Assembly: GCA_027082955.1 (NCBI GenBank)
Contig: JALWTA010000041.1
Location: forward strand, 1-39,315
Length of the DNA stretch: 39,315 nucleotides
Origin: Sulfurovum sp.
GTDB lineage: Bacteria > Campylobacterota > Campylobacteria > Campylobacterales > Sulfurovaceae
Reading direction: 5' to 3'
Shown here: piece by piece, positions 30,538 to 39,315 of the stretch
How positions within the stretch are numbered: the stretch's first letter is position 1
How the letters are laid out: each line of letters opens with the position of its first letter
Notes under the pieces: model-generated
Databases searched by the model: none
What the model saw: the letters and a program-made list of their open reading frames with translations, nothing else
What the model was told of the DNA's origin: nothing
Position numbers and translations under genes: made by a program

Positions 30538-31074
30538 TTACTTACCTGCCGCTTTACCGGCTTTTCTGATGATCACTTCATCGGTATACTTCACACCTTT
30601 TCCTTTATAAGGCTCAGGTGGTCTGAACGCTCTGATCTCAGCTGCTGCCTGACCGACTGCCTGCTTGTCAGTACCCTTGATGGTAATGATGTTTTTGTCT
30701 ACAGAGATCTCAAGTCCTTCAGGGATATCAAAGTTGATATCGTGAGAGAATCCAAGCTGCAGGTTCAGTACTTTTCCTTGAACTGCCGCTCTGTAACCGA
30801 CACCGTTGATCTCGAGAGATTTCTGGAATCCTTTGTCGAGTCCTACGATGATATTGTTGAAAAGGGCTCTGTATGTTCCCCAGTAGGCAGCAGACTGCTT
30901 GTCATCACCTTTTCTGGTAAAAACCACTTCATTCCCGTCAATGTTCACATCGACACGTCCGTGTGTTTCAAGTCTCTTTTCAAGATTGCCTTTTTTAGCC
31001 ACGAGAGTCGTACCGTCGAGGGATACTTCGATACCGCTAGCGACAGTTACTGGTCTTTTTCCTATTCTTGACAT
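30538..31074 (-). CDS. rplF: 50S ribosomal protein L6
   Basis: 178-aa two-domain protein near the sarcin-ricin loop. [20 protein letters not shown] at the start, [20 protein letters not shown] in the middle and the signature [20 protein letters not shown] near the C-terminus. Ten bp before rplR. Confidence 0.98.
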   Translation of the reverse strand: MSRIGKRPVTVASGIEVSLDGTTLVAKKGNLEKRLETHGRVDVNIDGNEVVFTRKGDDKQSAAYWGTYRALFNNIIVGLDKGFQKSLEINGVGYRAAVQGKVLNLQLGFSHDINFDIPEGLEISVDKNIITIKGTDKQAVGQAAAEIRAFRPPEPYKGKGVKYTDEVIIRKAGKAAGK

Positions 31075-31083
31075 CTTGTCTCC

Positions 31084-31479
31084 TTACCAAATACTACAGA
31101 TTACTTCGCCACCGATACCGCGCTTGTACGCTTCGTCGTTGGCAAGTACGCCTTGGCTTGTCGAAACAACCAGTGTACCGTAACCGTTCTTGAATGTTCT
31201 GATTTCATCTTTACCCTGGTGAACACGTCTTCCGGGCTTGGAAATCTTCTTGATCTCATTAATGACACTTTTTTCGTTGTCATCATACTTCAGTACCACT
31301 TTAATGGTCTTCTTGTTTCCGTCTTCCTTCACTTTGTAGCTCTCAAGGTATCCTTTGTCTACAAAAATCGCAACGATCGCTTCGATCATGTTGGAGTGAA
31401 GGAGTGTTGTTGTGTCCAGTCTTCTCTGCGCAGCGTTTCTGATACGAGTCAGTGAGTCTGCAATAATATCTGTCATCAT
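31084..31479 (-). CDS. rpsH: 30S ribosomal protein S8
   Basis: 131-aa central-domain binder. [20 protein letters not shown] at the start, [13 protein letters not shown], and the signature [20 protein letters not shown] then [11 protein letters not shown]. In E. coli S8 represses the spc operon; no equivalent target was recognised here. Confidence 0.98.
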   Translation of the reverse strand: MMTDIIADSLTRIRNAAQRRLDTTTLLHSNMIEAIVAIFVDKGYLESYKVKEDGNKKTIKVVLKYDDNEKSVINEIKKISKPGRRVHQGKDEIRTFKNGYGTLVVSTSQGVLANDEAYKRGIGGEVICSIW

Positions 31480-31492
31480 CTTTTACTTCTCC

Positions 31493-31678
31493 TTACCAGC
31501 TTGCTTTACGCATACCAGGAATAAGACCTTCATTGGCCATTTTTCTCAAACATACACGGCACAGACCAAAATCTCTGTATACAGAGTGTGGTCTACCGCA
31601 GATGTTACATCTTGTGTACGCTTGAACAGCGAACTTTGGTTTTCTTTTCTGCTTTGCGATCATAGATTTCTTAGCCAT
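31493..31678 (-). CDS. rpsN: 30S ribosomal protein S14, zinc type
   Basis: 61-aa short (type Z) S14 with two CxxC pairs ([20 protein letters not shown]), hence zinc-dependent, unlike the longer zinc-free paralogue of many bacteria. Begins [20 protein letters not shown] and ends [11 protein letters not shown]. Its start shares one base with the rplE stop. Confidence 0.98.
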   Translation of the reverse strand: MAKKSMIAKQKRKPKFAVQAYTRCNICGRPHSVYRDFGLCRVCLRKMANEGLIPGMRKASW

Positions 31679-32223
31679 TAGTTTCTCCCTTTAGCGAAAG
31701 GCATACCAAGCTTCTCTAAAAGCGTGAATGCTTCTTTGTCATCTTCTGTGCTTGTGACGATCGTAATGTTCATACCGTGTGTTTTGATAATGTTGTCAAA
31801 TTCAACTTCCGGGAACATCAACTGTTCTTGAAGACCAAAGTTATAGTTTCCACGACCATCAAAGCCCTTTCTCGGCACACCTCTGAAGTCTTTCACTCTT
31901 GGCAGTGCGATTGAAACGAGTTTGTCAAAGAAGTTATACATATTCTCTCCTCTGAGCGTTACTCGGATTCCTGACGGTGCCCCTTCTCTTGCTTTAAATC
32001 CTGCAACGGATTTTTTGGCGTTAACGATCACTGCTTTCTGTCCGGCAATAAGAGAAATCGTATCTGCCATGTTTGCGATGAGTTTGGAGTCTCTTCCTTC
32101 CTCACCGGCACCGACAGAGATAACGATCTTTTCAAGCTTCGGTGTCTGCATCGGATTTTTTACCCCGCACTCTTCTCTCAGTGCAGGCACGATGTCATTG
32201 TACTTTTGCTTCATTCTGCTCAT
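31678..32223 (-). CDS. rplE: 50S ribosomal protein L5
   Basis: 181-aa central-protuberance protein binding 5S r[23 protein letters not shown], the [20 protein letters not shown] segment and [20 protein letters not shown] are all family hallmarks. Four bp after rplX. Confidence 0.98.
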   Translation of the reverse strand: MSRMKQKYNDIVPALREECGVKNPMQTPKLEKIVISVGAGEEGRDSKLIANMADTISLIAGQKAVIVNAKKSVAGFKAREGAPSGIRVTLRGENMYNFFDKLVSIALPRVKDFRGVPRKGFDGRGNYNFGLQEQLMFPEVEFDNIIKTHGMNITIVTSTEDDKEAFTLLEKLGMPFAKGRN

Positions 32224-32227
32224 AGGA

Positions 32228-32461
32228 TTAACCCTCTACTTTTTTTACATTGGAGATGTGGATAGGCATCTCTTTGTTGACAAATCCACCCTCTTTATTC
32301 TGTTCGCTCGGTTTAACCGCTTTTTTGGCCAGTTTACATCCCGCAACGATCACAGCATCTTTTTTTGGAAGTACCTGAAGAACTTCTCCGGTCTTTCCTT
32401 TGTCATCACCAGCGATGATCTGTACTTGATCACCCTTTTTGATTTTGAATTTCTTCGCCAT
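32228..32461 (-). CDS. rplX: 50S ribosomal protein L24
   Basis: 77-aa assembly-initiating protein with a KOW motif ([20 protein letters not shown]) and the C-terminal [15 protein letters not shown]. The ATG at 32461 overlaps the rplN stop (TAATG) with GGAGG seven bases upstream; an in-frame ATG at 32467 sits one base from that SD and is less likely. Confidence 0.97.
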   Translation of the reverse strand: MAKKFKIKKGDQVQIIAGDDKGKTGEVLQVLPKKDAVIVAGCKLAKKAVKPSEQNKEGGFVNKEMPIHISNVKKVEG

Positions 32462-32829
32462 TACCATACCTCCGGTGCGAGGGATACGATTTTCATGAAC
32501 CCTGCATATCTTGTTTCACGACTGACAGGACCGAAGATACGTGTACCGATCGGCTCCTTTTTGTCATCGATGATTACCGCTGCGTTGTCGTCGAATCTAA
32601 TAAGGGAACCATTCTCTCTCTGGATCTCTTTTTTCGTTCTTACAACTACCGCTTTGACAACCTTACCTTTTTTTACTTTACCTGTTGGAAGTGCCTTCTT
32701 TACAGAAGCAACGATCACATCACCCACAGATGCGTATCTTCTTTTGGATCCGCCAAGAACTTTGATACACATAATCTCTTTTGCACCGGAGTTGTCCGCT
32801 ACATTCAGTCTAGTAAATCCCTGGATCAT
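32461..32829 (-). CDS. rplN: 50S ribosomal protein L14
   Basis: 122-aa intersubunit-bridge protein. [20 protein letters not shown] at the start, [13 protein letters not shown], the [20 protein letters not shown] segment and [11 protein letters not shown]. One-base overlaps with both rpsQ and rplX show tight coupling. Confidence 0.98.
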   Translation of the reverse strand: MIQGFTRLNVADNSGAKEIMCIKVLGGSKRRYASVGDVIVASVKKALPTGKVKKGKVVKAVVVRTKKEIQRENGSLIRFDDNAAVIIDDKKEPIGTRIFGPVSRETRYAGFMKIVSLAPEVW

Positions 32830-33077
32830 TACACTTCTCCTCTCTTCACGATTTCAAGAAGTCTGAAGCTTTTGTTCTTGGAGAGTGGTCTGCACTCGAT
32901 CGCTGTGATCGTATCTCCAACATTCACTGCATTCTTCTCATCATGAACAAGATATTTTTTAAATCTTTTTACTGTCTTGTGATATCTTGGGTGAAGTACA
33001 CGACGCTCAACCAGTACGGTTGCGGTCTTGTCTCCAGCCTTTTTGATCACTGTTCCTTGTATTTGTCTTTTTGGCAT
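32829..33077 (-). CDS. rpsQ: 30S ribosomal protein S17
   Basis: 82-aa OB-fold 16S rRNA binder: [40 protein letters not shown] and the signature [20 protein letters not shown]. Follows rpmC by 10 bp. Confidence 0.98.
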   Translation of the reverse strand: MPKRQIQGTVIKKAGDKTATVLVERRVLHPRYHKTVKRFKKYLVHDEKNAVNVGDTITAIECRPLSKNKSFRLLEIVKRGEV

Positions 33078-33087
33078 AGGTGACCCC

Positions 33088-33279
33088 TTACTTCGATCTT
33101 ACAGCAGTGAGTGCTGTCTGGATTCTAGCGATATCTTTTTTCGCTGTTCTCAACTCAGAAGTGTTTGTAAGCTGCATTGTTTTCAACTTTGCATTCAGTG
33201 TAAACAGTTCAAGCTTCTTCTCTTTGAGCATCTCAAGCAGTTCTGCTTCGCTCTTCTCTTTCAAATCAATATATTTCAT
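33088..33279 (-). CDS. rpmC: 50S ribosomal protein L29
   Basis: 63-aa two-helix protein at the polypeptide exit tunnel: [20 protein letters not shown] and the signature [18 protein letters not shown]. Its ATG lies 14 bp inside the end of rplP, an unusually long overlap within this operon. Confidence 0.97.
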   Translation of the reverse strand: MKYIDLKEKSEAELLEMLKEKKLELFTLNAKLKTMQLTNTSELRTAKKDIARIQTALTAVRSK

Positions 33280-33691
33280 TACTGTCCTTTGAAGTGATGA
33301 TTTTACACTTGAATGGCAGTTTATGGATCGCCAGTGTCAATGCCTCACGTGCAAGAGACTCTTCAACACCTGCCATTTCAAAGATGATACGTCCGGGTTT
33401 GATATTCATCACCCATCTGTCCACAGCACCTTTACCTTTACCCATTCTTGTTTCAAGTGGTTTGGCAGTAAGAGGCTTGTCCGGGAATACACGGATCCAT
33501 GTCTTACCGGTTCTGCTGATCTTTCTTGTCATGGTAATACGCGCCGCTTCGATCTGGCGTGAATCAATACGTCCAGCCTCTACCGCTTTGATCGCAATAT
33601 CGCCGAACTCGATTTTGTTACCTCTGAAAGACTTACCGCGGTTACGGCCTTTTTGCTGCTTTCTCCATTTGGTTCTTTTAGGCATCAACAT
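33266..33691 (-). CDS. rplP: 50S ribosomal protein L16
   Basis: 141-aa protein organising the A-site region of the peptidyl transferase centre. [20 protein letters not shown] is the expected N-terminus and AGGTG lies seven bases before this ATG. Other features: [37 protein letters not shown]. Two bp after rpsC. Confidence 0.98.
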   Translation of the reverse strand: MLMPKRTKWRKQQKGRNRGKSFRGNKIEFGDIAIKAVEAGRIDSRQIEAARITMTRKISRTGKTWIRVFPDKPLTAKPLETRMGKGKGAVDRWVMNIKPGRIIFEMAGVEESLAREALTLAIHKLPFKCKIITSKDSNEIY

Positions 33692-33693
33692 GG

Positions 33694-34392
33694 TTATTCA
33701 CCTCTCTTTCTGGAAGGTCTACGACCACCCTTTTTCTCTTCTTTCGGCTCTGCCTGAATCCCTTTTGCAAGTACTTCACCTTTGAAGATCCAGACCTTGA
33801 TACCGATGATTCCGTATGTGGTGTGCGCTTCAGCAAAACCGTAATCGATTTTCGCTCTAAGAGTATGCAGTGGCACACGACCTTCAAGATACCACTCGGT
33901 TCTTGCCATTTCAGCACCGCCAAGTCTTCCTGATACAGAGATTTTGATCCCTTTTGCACCAGACTTGAGTGCACCCTGAATCACTTTTTTCATTGCACGT
34001 CTGAAGGCAACACGGCGCTCAAGCTGTGTTGCAACGTTCTCTGCTGCAAGCTGAGCAGACGCCTGAGGACGCTTCTCTTCTTTGATGTTGATCGCAACAT
34101 CTTTGCCAAGCATTTTGGTCAGAGTCGCTTTCAGTTTTTCGATATCTGCACCCTTTTTACCAATGATGATACCAGGACGTGCAGTAACGATGTTGATTCT
34201 GAGTTTCTTGACAGTTCTTTCAATGATGATGTTGGAAACACCTGCATAGAAAAGCTCTTTTTTCAGGAACTTTCTGATTTTGTAGTCTTCTGCAAGAAAA
34301 TCAGCTGCTCTTGTTTTTGCAGGGAACCATCTTGACTCCCAGTTTCTGTTGATCCCTAGTCTAAGACCTATCGGATTGACTTTCTGACCCAT
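33694..34392 (-). CDS. rpsC: 30S ribosomal protein S3
   Basis: 232-aa mRNA-entry protein. N-terminal [20 protein letters not shown], a KH domain with the GxxG loop ([17 protein letters not shown]) and the C-terminal [21 protein letters not shown] basic C-terminal tail ([16 protein letters not shown]) follows. The start is directly adjacent to the rplV stop. Confidence 0.98.
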   Translation of the reverse strand: MGQKVNPIGLRLGINRNWESRWFPAKTRAADFLAEDYKIRKFLKKELFYAGVSNIIIERTVKKLRINIVTARPGIIIGKKGADIEKLKATLTKMLGKDVAINIKEEKRPQASAQLAAENVATQLERRVAFRRAMKKVIQGALKSGAKGIKISVSGRLGGAEMARTEWYLEGRVPLHTLRAKIDYGFAEAHTTYGIIGIKVWIFKGEVLAKGIQAEPKEEKKGGRRPSRKRGE

Positions 34393-34731
34393 TTACGCTT
34401 CCTTTCCGTCTTTTTTCGCTGGACCAACTTCAACAAGGATGTGTGCTGTTGGTTTAATGATTCTTGACGCAGTACCTCGTGCTCTTGGTCTCCATCGTTT
34501 CATTACCGCTGCTTTGTCCACTCTACAAGAAGTGATCTCTACCTCTTCAGGTTCATAGTCGCCATTAGCTACAGCTGATGCAATCACCTTGGAGATGATA
34601 CCTGCTGCTTTGTTAGGCATGAACTCAAGCGATGCAAGTGCAAGCTCTGCATTCATACCCTGTACTTCTTTTGCGATCAATCTGGCTTTAGTAGGAGATA
34701 CTCTTACGAATTTCAATAGTGCTCTACTCAT
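34393..34731 (-). CDS. rplV: 50S ribosomal protein L22
   Basis: 112-aa exit-tunnel protein: [40 protein letters not shown] and the tunnel hairpin [20 protein letters not shown]. One bp after rpsS. Confidence 0.98.
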   Translation of the reverse strand: MSRALLKFVRVSPTKARLIAKEVQGMNAELALASLEFMPNKAAGIISKVIASAVANGDYEPEEVEITSCRVDKAAVMKRWRPRARGTASRIIKPTAHILVEVGPAKKDGKEA

Positions 34732-34732
34732 A

Positions 34733-35011
34733 TTAACCTACCTTCTTCTGAACAGAACCTTTGTGGCCCTTGAATGTTCTTGTTGGTGCAAATTCACCAA
34801 GCTTGTACCCTACATGGTTCTCAGTGATAAACACAGGAACGAACTGGCGTCCGTTGTGTACATTGATTGTCAAACCGATGAATTCAGGGAAGATCACAGA
34901 TCTTCTTGACCATGTTTTGATCGGTTTGTTAGAACCTTCTTCTTTTGCCTTAAGCACTTTTTTCATTAGGTGACCATCGATGAATGGACCTTTTTTTAAC
35001 GATCTTGCCAT
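34733..35011 (-). CDS. rpsS: 30S ribosomal protein S19
   Basis: 92-aa head protein that pairs with S13: [40 protein letters not shown] and [19 protein letters not shown]. Eleven bp after rplB. Confidence 0.98.
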   Translation of the reverse strand: MARSLKKGPFIDGHLMKKVLKAKEEGSNKPIKTWSRRSVIFPEFIGLTINVHNGRQFVPVFITENHVGYKLGEFAPTRTFKGHKGSVQKKVG

Positions 35012-35022
35012 ATCTTAGCCCC

Positions 35023-35850
35023 TTACTTTTTTCTCTTGCTAATGATGAGTTTGTCACTAGCTTTTTTCTTACGAGTCTTAAACCCTTTGGTTGGCATACC
35101 CCAAGGAGATACCGGGTGACGACCAGAGTTTGTCTTACCTTCACCACCACCGTGTGGGTGATCGATCGGGTTCATTGCAGAACCACGTGTCTGAGGTCTA
35201 ATACCAAGGTGTCTGCTTCTACCGGCTTTACCAATGACGATGTTTGCAAAGTCTTCGTTACCTACGGTACCGATGGTTGCAAGACACTCACCAAGTACAT
35301 ATCTCATCTCACCGGAAGGAAGTCTGAGAGAGACATATTTTCCATCTCTACCCATGATCTGAGCGTAACCGCCTGCTGAACGTGCGATCTGACCACCGTG
35401 TCCCGGGCTGAGCTCAATGTTGTGTACCAGTGTACCCACAGGGATGTTCTTTAGCTTCATTGCGTTACCGGTTTTAATGTCAAGTCCAGCTTCCGCTGCC
35501 ATAATTTTGTCACCGACATTAAGCCCTTTTGGTTGAAGGATATATCTTCTGTCACCATCTGTATATTTGACCAGACAAATTCTACAGTTTCTGTATGGAT
35601 CGTACTCAACAGTTGCTACAGTACCTTCTACGCCAAACTTATTTCTTTTGAAATCAATGATTCTGTAGAGTTTCTTTGCACCCGCTTCTTTGTGGCGTGA
35701 AGTAATTCTACCGTTACTGTTTCTACCAGCTTTTCTTGAAATGTTTACAAGCAGTGATCTCACGCTGGCTTTAGCGGTAATATCGCTGCTGTCAAGGTTT
35801 GTCATGTACCTTCTTGAAGGTGTATATGGTTTATATGATTTGATTGCCAT
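35023..35850 (-). CDS. rplB: 50S ribosomal protein L2
   Basis: 275-aa protein essential for subunit joining and peptidyl transfer. Contains [20 protein letters not shown] and [20 protein letters not shown] with the conserved histidine of the PHGGG motif, and a basic C-terminal [17 protein letters not shown]. Nine bp after rplW. Confidence 0.98.
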   Translation of the reverse strand: MAIKSYKPYTPSRRYMTNLDSSDITAKASVRSLLVNISRKAGRNSNGRITSRHKEAGAKKLYRIIDFKRNKFGVEGTVATVEYDPYRNCRICLVKYTDGDRRYILQPKGLNVGDKIMAAEAGLDIKTGNAMKLKNIPVGTLVHNIELSPGHGGQIARSAGGYAQIMGRDGKYVSLRLPSGEMRYVLGECLATIGTVGNEDFANIVIGKAGRSRHLGIRPQTRGSAMNPIDHPHGGGEGKTNSGRHPVSPWGMPTKGFKTRKKKASDKLIISKRKK

Positions 35851-35859
35851 TTTCTATCC

Positions 35860-36141
35860 TTATACCGCTAAGCTTTCGATCTTCGCATCTTCAGGAAGTT
35901 TGACATAGAACTTTTTTGTGTCCGGTCGCTTTCCTTCGATACCTTTAAATCGCTTCACTTTTCCGTTTACTCTCATAGAGTTCACTTTCAGTGGTGTGAT
36001 CCCGAAGAACTCTTTAAAGACCTCTTTAAGACCATTTTTAGTCATTCTTGGAGTTGTTTGAACTACGATGACACCGTCTTCTTGAAGAGCGAGACTCTTC
36101 TCTGTATACATGATTGATTTAATATCTGTGATATCTGCCAT
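35860..36141 (-). CDS. rplW: 50S ribosomal protein L23
   Basis: 93-aa exit-tunnel protein that docks SRP and trigger factor. Shows [20 protein letters not shown] and the conserved [20 protein letters not shown]. One bp after rplD. Confidence 0.97.
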   Translation of the reverse strand: MADITDIKSIMYTEKSLALQEDGVIVVQTTPRMTKNGLKEVFKEFFGITPLKVNSMRVNGKVKRFKGIEGKRPDTKKFYVKLPEDAKIESLAV

Positions 36142-36142
36142 C

Positions 36143-36736
36143 TTAAGCCTCTTTTGTCAATTTGTCAAATACAGCTTTTTCGATCACGACTGAGTGATAC
36201 GCTGCTGCAAGGTAAGCATTAAGCTCATTTGCTTCGATCAAGTAAGCATTTTGCAGGTTTCGGAATGCCAAGAATGTCTTATCGTCGATCATCTCCTTGA
36301 CTACCAGTACATCTCTTTGTCCAAGACCATTTACAAATGCAGAGGCATCCTTTGTCTTACCGGACTCGATTACAATACTGTCCACAACAAACAGTGCCTC
36401 ATTGGCTGCTTTTTCTGCCAATGCATGATAAAGTGCCAATTTTTTCTGTTTTTTATTGACTTTCAGATCATAATTTCTATTCGTGCTTGGTCCAAAAACA
36501 ACACCACCGCCAACATAGTGTGGTGCTCTAATGGATCCTTGTCTCGCACGACCGCCGCCTTTTTGTGCAAATGGTTTTTTACCACCGCCGCTGACTGCAG
36601 ATCTGTTCTTTGTCTGTGCCGTATTTGCTCTGAGTCCAGACGCATATGCTTTACAGTAAAGGTAAAGGTTGTGCGGATGAACTTCCAAAAACTTCTGAGG
36701 AAGGTCTGTTGTTTTAATAGTTGTTACATTGCTCAT
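36143..36736 (-). CDS. rplD: 50S ribosomal protein L4
   Basis: 197-aa protein with the tunnel-lining loop [20 protein letters not shown] and [12 protein letters not shown]. In E. coli L4 represses the S10 operon; no leader target was recognised here. The ATG overlaps the rplC stop by 4 bp. Confidence 0.98.
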   Translation of the reverse strand: MSNVTTIKTTDLPQKFLEVHPHNLYLYCKAYASGLRANTAQTKNRSAVSGGGKKPFAQKGGGRARQGSIRAPHYVGGGVVFGPSTNRNYDLKVNKKQKKLALYHALAEKAANEALFVVDSIVIESGKTKDASAFVNGLGQRDVLVVKEMIDDKTFLAFRNLQNAYLIEANELNAYLAAAYHSVVIEKAVFDKLTKEA

Positions 36737-37314
36737 TTAACGATCCTTACCAATCCTCTGGCACCGTTGTGTCCAGGAATTGAACCTTTTAGTACTAAAA
36801 TGCCGTTCTCGGCATCGAATGAGATCACATCATTTTTAACTGTGACTTTGGTATTTCCGTACTGTCCGGGCATTTTACGACCCTTCTGTACACGTCCTGG
36901 CCACTCGGCATTACCGATAGAACCGATACGTCTTCCGAATCTGTGTCCGTGAGAACCAGGTCCGCCACCAAATCCGTGACGCTTCATACCACCTTGGAAA
37001 CCTCTACCTTTGGTATTCAAAGATGTTTTGACAACCGCTGCTTCAGCAAGTGGTGCCGGGTTCAGGTCACCTGCTTCAGTGCCTTCAGCCACTTCGATGG
37101 TCATGAACTTGTTGAACTCTTTAGAGATACCATACTTGTTCTGCTGACCTTCGATCGCTTTGTTGATCTTCTTGCTGCTGTTGTAGGCAACGAGTGCTTT
37201 TCCGTCTTCTCTTACTTCACACACTTTTGCATCAACGACTTTGAGAAGTGTAACTGGAACACTTGGTACGTCGATGGTTCTGCTCATACCAATTTTTTCT
37301 ACGATAAATTCCAT
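36733..37314 (-). CDS. rplC: 50S ribosomal protein L3
   Basis: 193-aa early-assembly protein whose extended loop reaches the peptidyl transferase centre: [20 protein letters not shown] then [36 protein letters not shown] near the N-terminus replaces the common GMTRIF form. Nine bp after rpsJ. Confidence 0.97.
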   Translation of the reverse strand: MEFIVEKIGMSRTIDVPSVPVTLLKVVDAKVCEVREDGKALVAYNSSKKINKAIEGQQNKYGISKEFNKFMTIEVAEGTEAGDLNPAPLAEAAVVKTSLNTKGRGFQGGMKRHGFGGGPGSHGHRFGRRIGSIGNAEWPGRVQKGRKMPGQYGNTKVTVKNDVISFDAENGILVLKGSIPGHNGARGLVRIVK

Positions 37315-37323
37315 TCTTTACTC

Positions 37324-37635
37324 CTACTTGTCCATTGATCTGATCTCAACTTCGATCTCAGGCGCAAGATCCAACTTCATCAGTGAGTCGATGGTGTCGG
37401 AAGTGGCTGAAACGATGTCGATCATTCTGCCGTGAATTCTGATCTCGAACTGTTCGCGAGAATCTTTGTTCACGTGTGGTGATTTCAGTACGGTATAACG
37501 CTTGATTTTAGTTGGCATTGGAATTGGCCCTCTAATCTCTGCACCTGTACGCTTGACTGCATCTACGATAGCAGCAACTGATCTGTCTAAAACACGGTGA
37601 TCATAAGCTTTAAGCTTCAATCTGATTTTTTCCAT
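37324..37635 (-). CDS. rpsJ: 30S ribosomal protein S10 / NusE
   Basis: 103-aa protein of the 30S head, also the NusE antitermination factor. [40 protein letters not shown] and [16 protein letters not shown] are present. First gene of the 29-gene ribosomal supercluster. A minus-strand TATAAT at 37729-37724 gives a leader of about 80 nt. Confidence 0.98.
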   Translation of the reverse strand: MEKIRLKLKAYDHRVLDRSVAAIVDAVKRTGAEIRGPIPMPTKIKRYTVLKSPHVNKDSREQFEIRIHGRMIDIVSATSDTIDSLMKLDLAPEIEVEIRSMDK

Positions 37636-37723
37636 TTTTACCCTTTAAAGAACTCGTTAGCCATACCCGAAACGTCCGCTTTGCAGGGCTTTTGGTACGC
37701 CTAACATAAATTTAGGAACGCGA

Positions 37724-37729
37724 ATTATA
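37724..37729 (-). promoter_or_regulatory. -10 box of the S10 operon
   Basis: Minus-strand GGGTATAATTCGCG with TATAAT at 37729-37724. The predicted start is near 37717. No -35 consensus is seen at 16-18 bp. Confidence 0.6.
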
Positions 37730-37773
37730 CCCAAACTTTCTCAAAGGTGCAATACTTTTTAGCCTCCAAATGG

Positions 37774-37779
37774 TACAAT
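37774..37779 (+). promoter_or_regulatory. Possible -10 box for the P-loop ATPase gene
   Basis: Plus-strand GGTACAATG (TACAAT at 37774-37779), about 45 bp before the ATG and divergent from the S10 operon promoter. Confidence 0.4.
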
Positions 37780-37824
37780 GTTAAAAATTATTTCCTTATA
37801 AAAAGGAAACTTATAGGGATTTTT

Positions 37825-38904
37825 ATGGATTTGCTTGAACATTATCACACCCATCCTCCCCAAAATGACCACTATATTGTACGGAAGACTACCCTGCCCG
37901 AAAATGGCAATATCAACCTTTACGGTGCAAGGGGCAGCGGCAAAACCGCACTGGTACTGGACTACCTCAAAAACAGGGATGAACACACACTCTACATTGA
38001 CCTCGAAGATCCAAACCTCATCCTCAACACCCTTGATACCCTTCCCCTTGAAGCATTCATTGAAGAGTATGACATTACAGAACTCATCCTCGACCATTAT
38101 GAACCGGGCATGATAGACATCTTTCCCGATGTTGCACGCATCATACTGATCAGCCGTACGCCCGTTGAAGAAAAAGGATACCGAGTTGTACAGCTCTTTC
38201 CGCTTGACTATGAGGAGTTCATCGCCTTTGAACACAGCAGTTTGGCTTCAGTTGCTTTCAACCACTTCCTCAAAGCCGGTACGCTTCCTGCCATGGCGGG
38301 GCATACCCAAAACACAACCCTGAAGATGAAGCAGTTTTTCCAGCAGCAGTTCTCTCCAAACGAGCAGTCTCTCATCCTCATACTCGCCCGCTACAACACA
38401 CAGCCAATGACCGTGCATCAGATCTATACCTTTACCAAGGAGTATTTCCGTATCTCCAAAGATTTCGTCTACAGTGCCATCAAGCGCTTTGAACAGGAGG
38501 GGCTGCTCTACTTCATCGACAATGCCATCAAGCGCAGCGGTAAAAAGATGATTATGTACGATTTTGCTTTTGTCAAATACCTGACTGCCCATCAGCCTTT
38601 CGGTACACAGTTTGACAGCATGATCGCGCTGACACTTATCAAACACGGCATCGACTTTCAAACACTGGGCATACACGGCTACATCACTGCTGACAATGAA
38701 CTGATCATCCCTGCCCCGTTTGAAAGTGAAGAGAGCGTCTGGGTCAAATCACAAAAGAAGTTTGCCATCTACAAAAAACACGGCATTGCCAAAATCACCA
38801 TTGTCACCGTTGCGAACAGCTATGCCTTCGACATCGAAAAACTGCACTTTGAAGCGATACCTTTTAATGAATGGAGTATTGCGCACACGGAAAGCGAGGA
38901 ATGA
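37825..38904 (+). CDS. P-loop ATPase with winged-helix region
   Basis: 359-aa protein. Walker A is GARGSGKT (34-41), Walker B-like ELILDHY (86-92), and an ILISRT sensor-1-like strand follows. A winged-helix-like segment (MTVHQIYTFTKEYFRISKDF then VYSAIKRFEQEGLLYFI) comes in the middle. The layout resembles archaeal-type/DUF4143-like ATPases of the STAND/AAA group, but the C-terminal PD-(D/E)xK nuclease-like residues are not clear. The function is unknown. The ATG at 37825 has AGGGA seven bases upstream; an in-frame extension to 37747 runs through the promoter region and is rejected. Heptamer repeats begin at the base after its stop. Confidence 0.75.
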   Translation: MDLLEHYHTHPPQNDHYIVRKTTLPENGNINLYGARGSGKTALVLDYLKNRDEHTLYIDLEDPNLILNTLDTLPLEAFIEEYDITELILDHYEPGMIDIFPDVARIILISRTPVEEKGYRVVQLFPLDYEEFIAFEHSSLASVAFNHFLKAGTLPAMAGHTQNTTLKMKQFFQQQFSPNEQSLILILARYNTQPMTVHQIYTFTKEYFRISKDFVYSAIKRFEQEGLLYFIDNAIKRSGKKMIMYDFAFVKYLTAHQPFGTQFDSMIALTLIKHGIDFQTLGIHGYITADNELIIPAPFESEESVWVKSQKKFAIYKKHGIAKITIVTVANSYAFDIEKLHFEAIPFNEWSIAHTESEE

Positions 38905-39120
38905 GGATTAAGGATTAAGGATTAAGGAAATTTTTTATACATTTGTTGAAATAAGGCTTAACAAACCACTTCAGGAACCGAAAGCTTCGGCTATACGTTC
39001 TATAACTTTAGCGGGGCTATCCCGCAAGGGGATACACTACAATAAAGCCTTCGATTCCAAAAGATTACATAAGCTAACGTGAGCCAAACACCCAATAACC
39101 AATATACCAATTACCAATAA
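38905..39120. repeat. Intergenic element D with inverted heptamer ends
   Basis: Three GGATTAA units (38905-38925) begin at the first base after the ATPase stop. The right end has four CCAATAA-type units (39092-39098, 39099-39105, 39107-39113, 39114-39120), whose complements are GG-headed heptamers. The core is a long imperfect inverted repeat: GGAACCGAAAGC (38974-38985) against GCCTTCGATTCC (39047-39058). The shared GCGGGGCTA/AAAGCC core is split at 39020-39043 by 24 bp that include TATCCC-GCAA-GGGGATA. No ORF is supported in this 285-bp gap. Confidence 0.7.
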
Positions 39121-39176
39121 CAAACCGAAAGCCATAGCAAATATTTCACCGTATATTGCTATAAGCTTCCCTCTGC

Positions 39177-39182
39177 TATAAT
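39177..39182 (+). promoter_or_regulatory. -10 box of ffs
   Basis: TATAAT (39177-39182) 7 bp before the predicted 5' end of the SRP RNA; TTGCTA at 39156 is a poor -35. Confidence 0.65.
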
Positions 39183-39189
39183 TCGCGTG

Positions 39190-39292
39190 CCTCTTTTCAG
39201 ACCTGTGCAACGGGACTGAGGGACAACGGGTCAGGACGGGAACGTAGCAGCCCACCCCTCTTTCTCGTGTGCCGCAGCCATCTGGGAAGAGG
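39190..39292 (+). ncRNA. ffs: Signal recognition particle RNA (4.5S)
   Basis: The Ffh-binding domain IV is visible as GGGTCAGGACGGGAACGTAG then CAGCCC (39228-39253), with the family's GGAA-type tetraloop slot (here GGAA within CGGGAACG) and the symmetric and asymmetric internal loops. The ends close perfectly: CCTCTTTTCAGA (39190-39201) pairs with TCTGGGAAGAGG (39281-39292) allowing G-U pairs. The length of about 103 nt fits a short bacterial SRP RNA without an Alu domain. Confidence 0.93.
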
Positions 39293-39315
39293 TCTTACAA
39301 CTGCAGACAGGTGGC

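Noticed and set aside
31922-32866. 314-codon plus-strand open frame
   Set aside because: Runs antisense across rplE, rplX and rplN, which are certain genes.
38905-39185. tRNA or second small RNA before ffs
   Set aside because: No cloverleaf or CCA end; the pairing is explained by repeat element D.

Overview
The window looks like the chromosome of a campylobacterotan (epsilonproteobacterium), most likely a Sulfurovum- or Sulfurimonas-like organism. The inference rests on the rnhA-rnc-aroC order known from this class, a complete S10/spc/alpha ribosomal supercluster that lacks rpmD (L30) and adk but contains map and infA after secY, SD-led genes behind strong TATAAT boxes with poor -35 elements, and the FmdE-like/hemerythrin/DUF2249/polytopic-membrane-protein set often seen in chemolithotrophic members. 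No species name can be given from sequence alone.

Layout. (1) 1-5430: dnaG (-) is divergent from a lapB-like TPR gene followed by rnhA, rnc and aroC (+). (2) 5430-8340: a RHH/RelE-type toxin-antitoxin pair translationally linked to rnhB, then recQ (all -). (3) 8370-16600: one phosphate-acquisition island on the minus strand, in transcription order porin, PiT transporter, PhoB-type regulator, pstS, pstC, pstA, pstB, phoU. Several promoters share an 11-bp-period Pho-box-like repeat placed 10 bp upstream of the -10 box. (4) 16600-18700: ankyrin protein, a 41-codon small ORF, ebfC, panD and a thioredoxin-fold [2Fe-2S] ferredoxin. (5) 18720-21450: a four-gene (+) cluster (FmdE-like, hemerythrin, DUF2249, 12-TM protein) behind a near-perfect FNR/CRP-type site centred at about -41.5. 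(6) 21548-23704: nfu-like gene, TPR-like gene and murE (-). (7) 23867-37635: 29 translation, secretion and transcription genes from rpsJ to rplQ (-), with a second promoter and a structured leader before rpmJ. (8) 37825-39292: a P-loop ATPase (+) and the SRP RNA gene ffs (+).

The most unusual non-coding content is a set of intergenic elements. Four spots carry tandem 7-bp G-rich repeats directly after or near gene ends; in three of them complementary heptamer arrays close the other side in inverted orientation, and three share a REP-like GGGGCTAAAGC...GATTCC-type core. Separately there is a pair of inverted GTAG-type REP sequences between aroC and rnhB, and a 186-bp inverted-repeat element between pstS and pstC whose left end overlaps the pstC Pho box. 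Other items worth testing are a candidate pseudoknot in the rpmJ-rpsM-rpsK-rpsD-rpoA-rplQ leader (possible S4 autoregulation site), a perfect 27-bp dyad in the ferredoxin/FmdE divergent region, and a textbook consensus promoter with overlapping 12-bp direct repeats in front of the toxin-antitoxin genes. The coding genes are otherwise mostly ordinary housekeeping genes.
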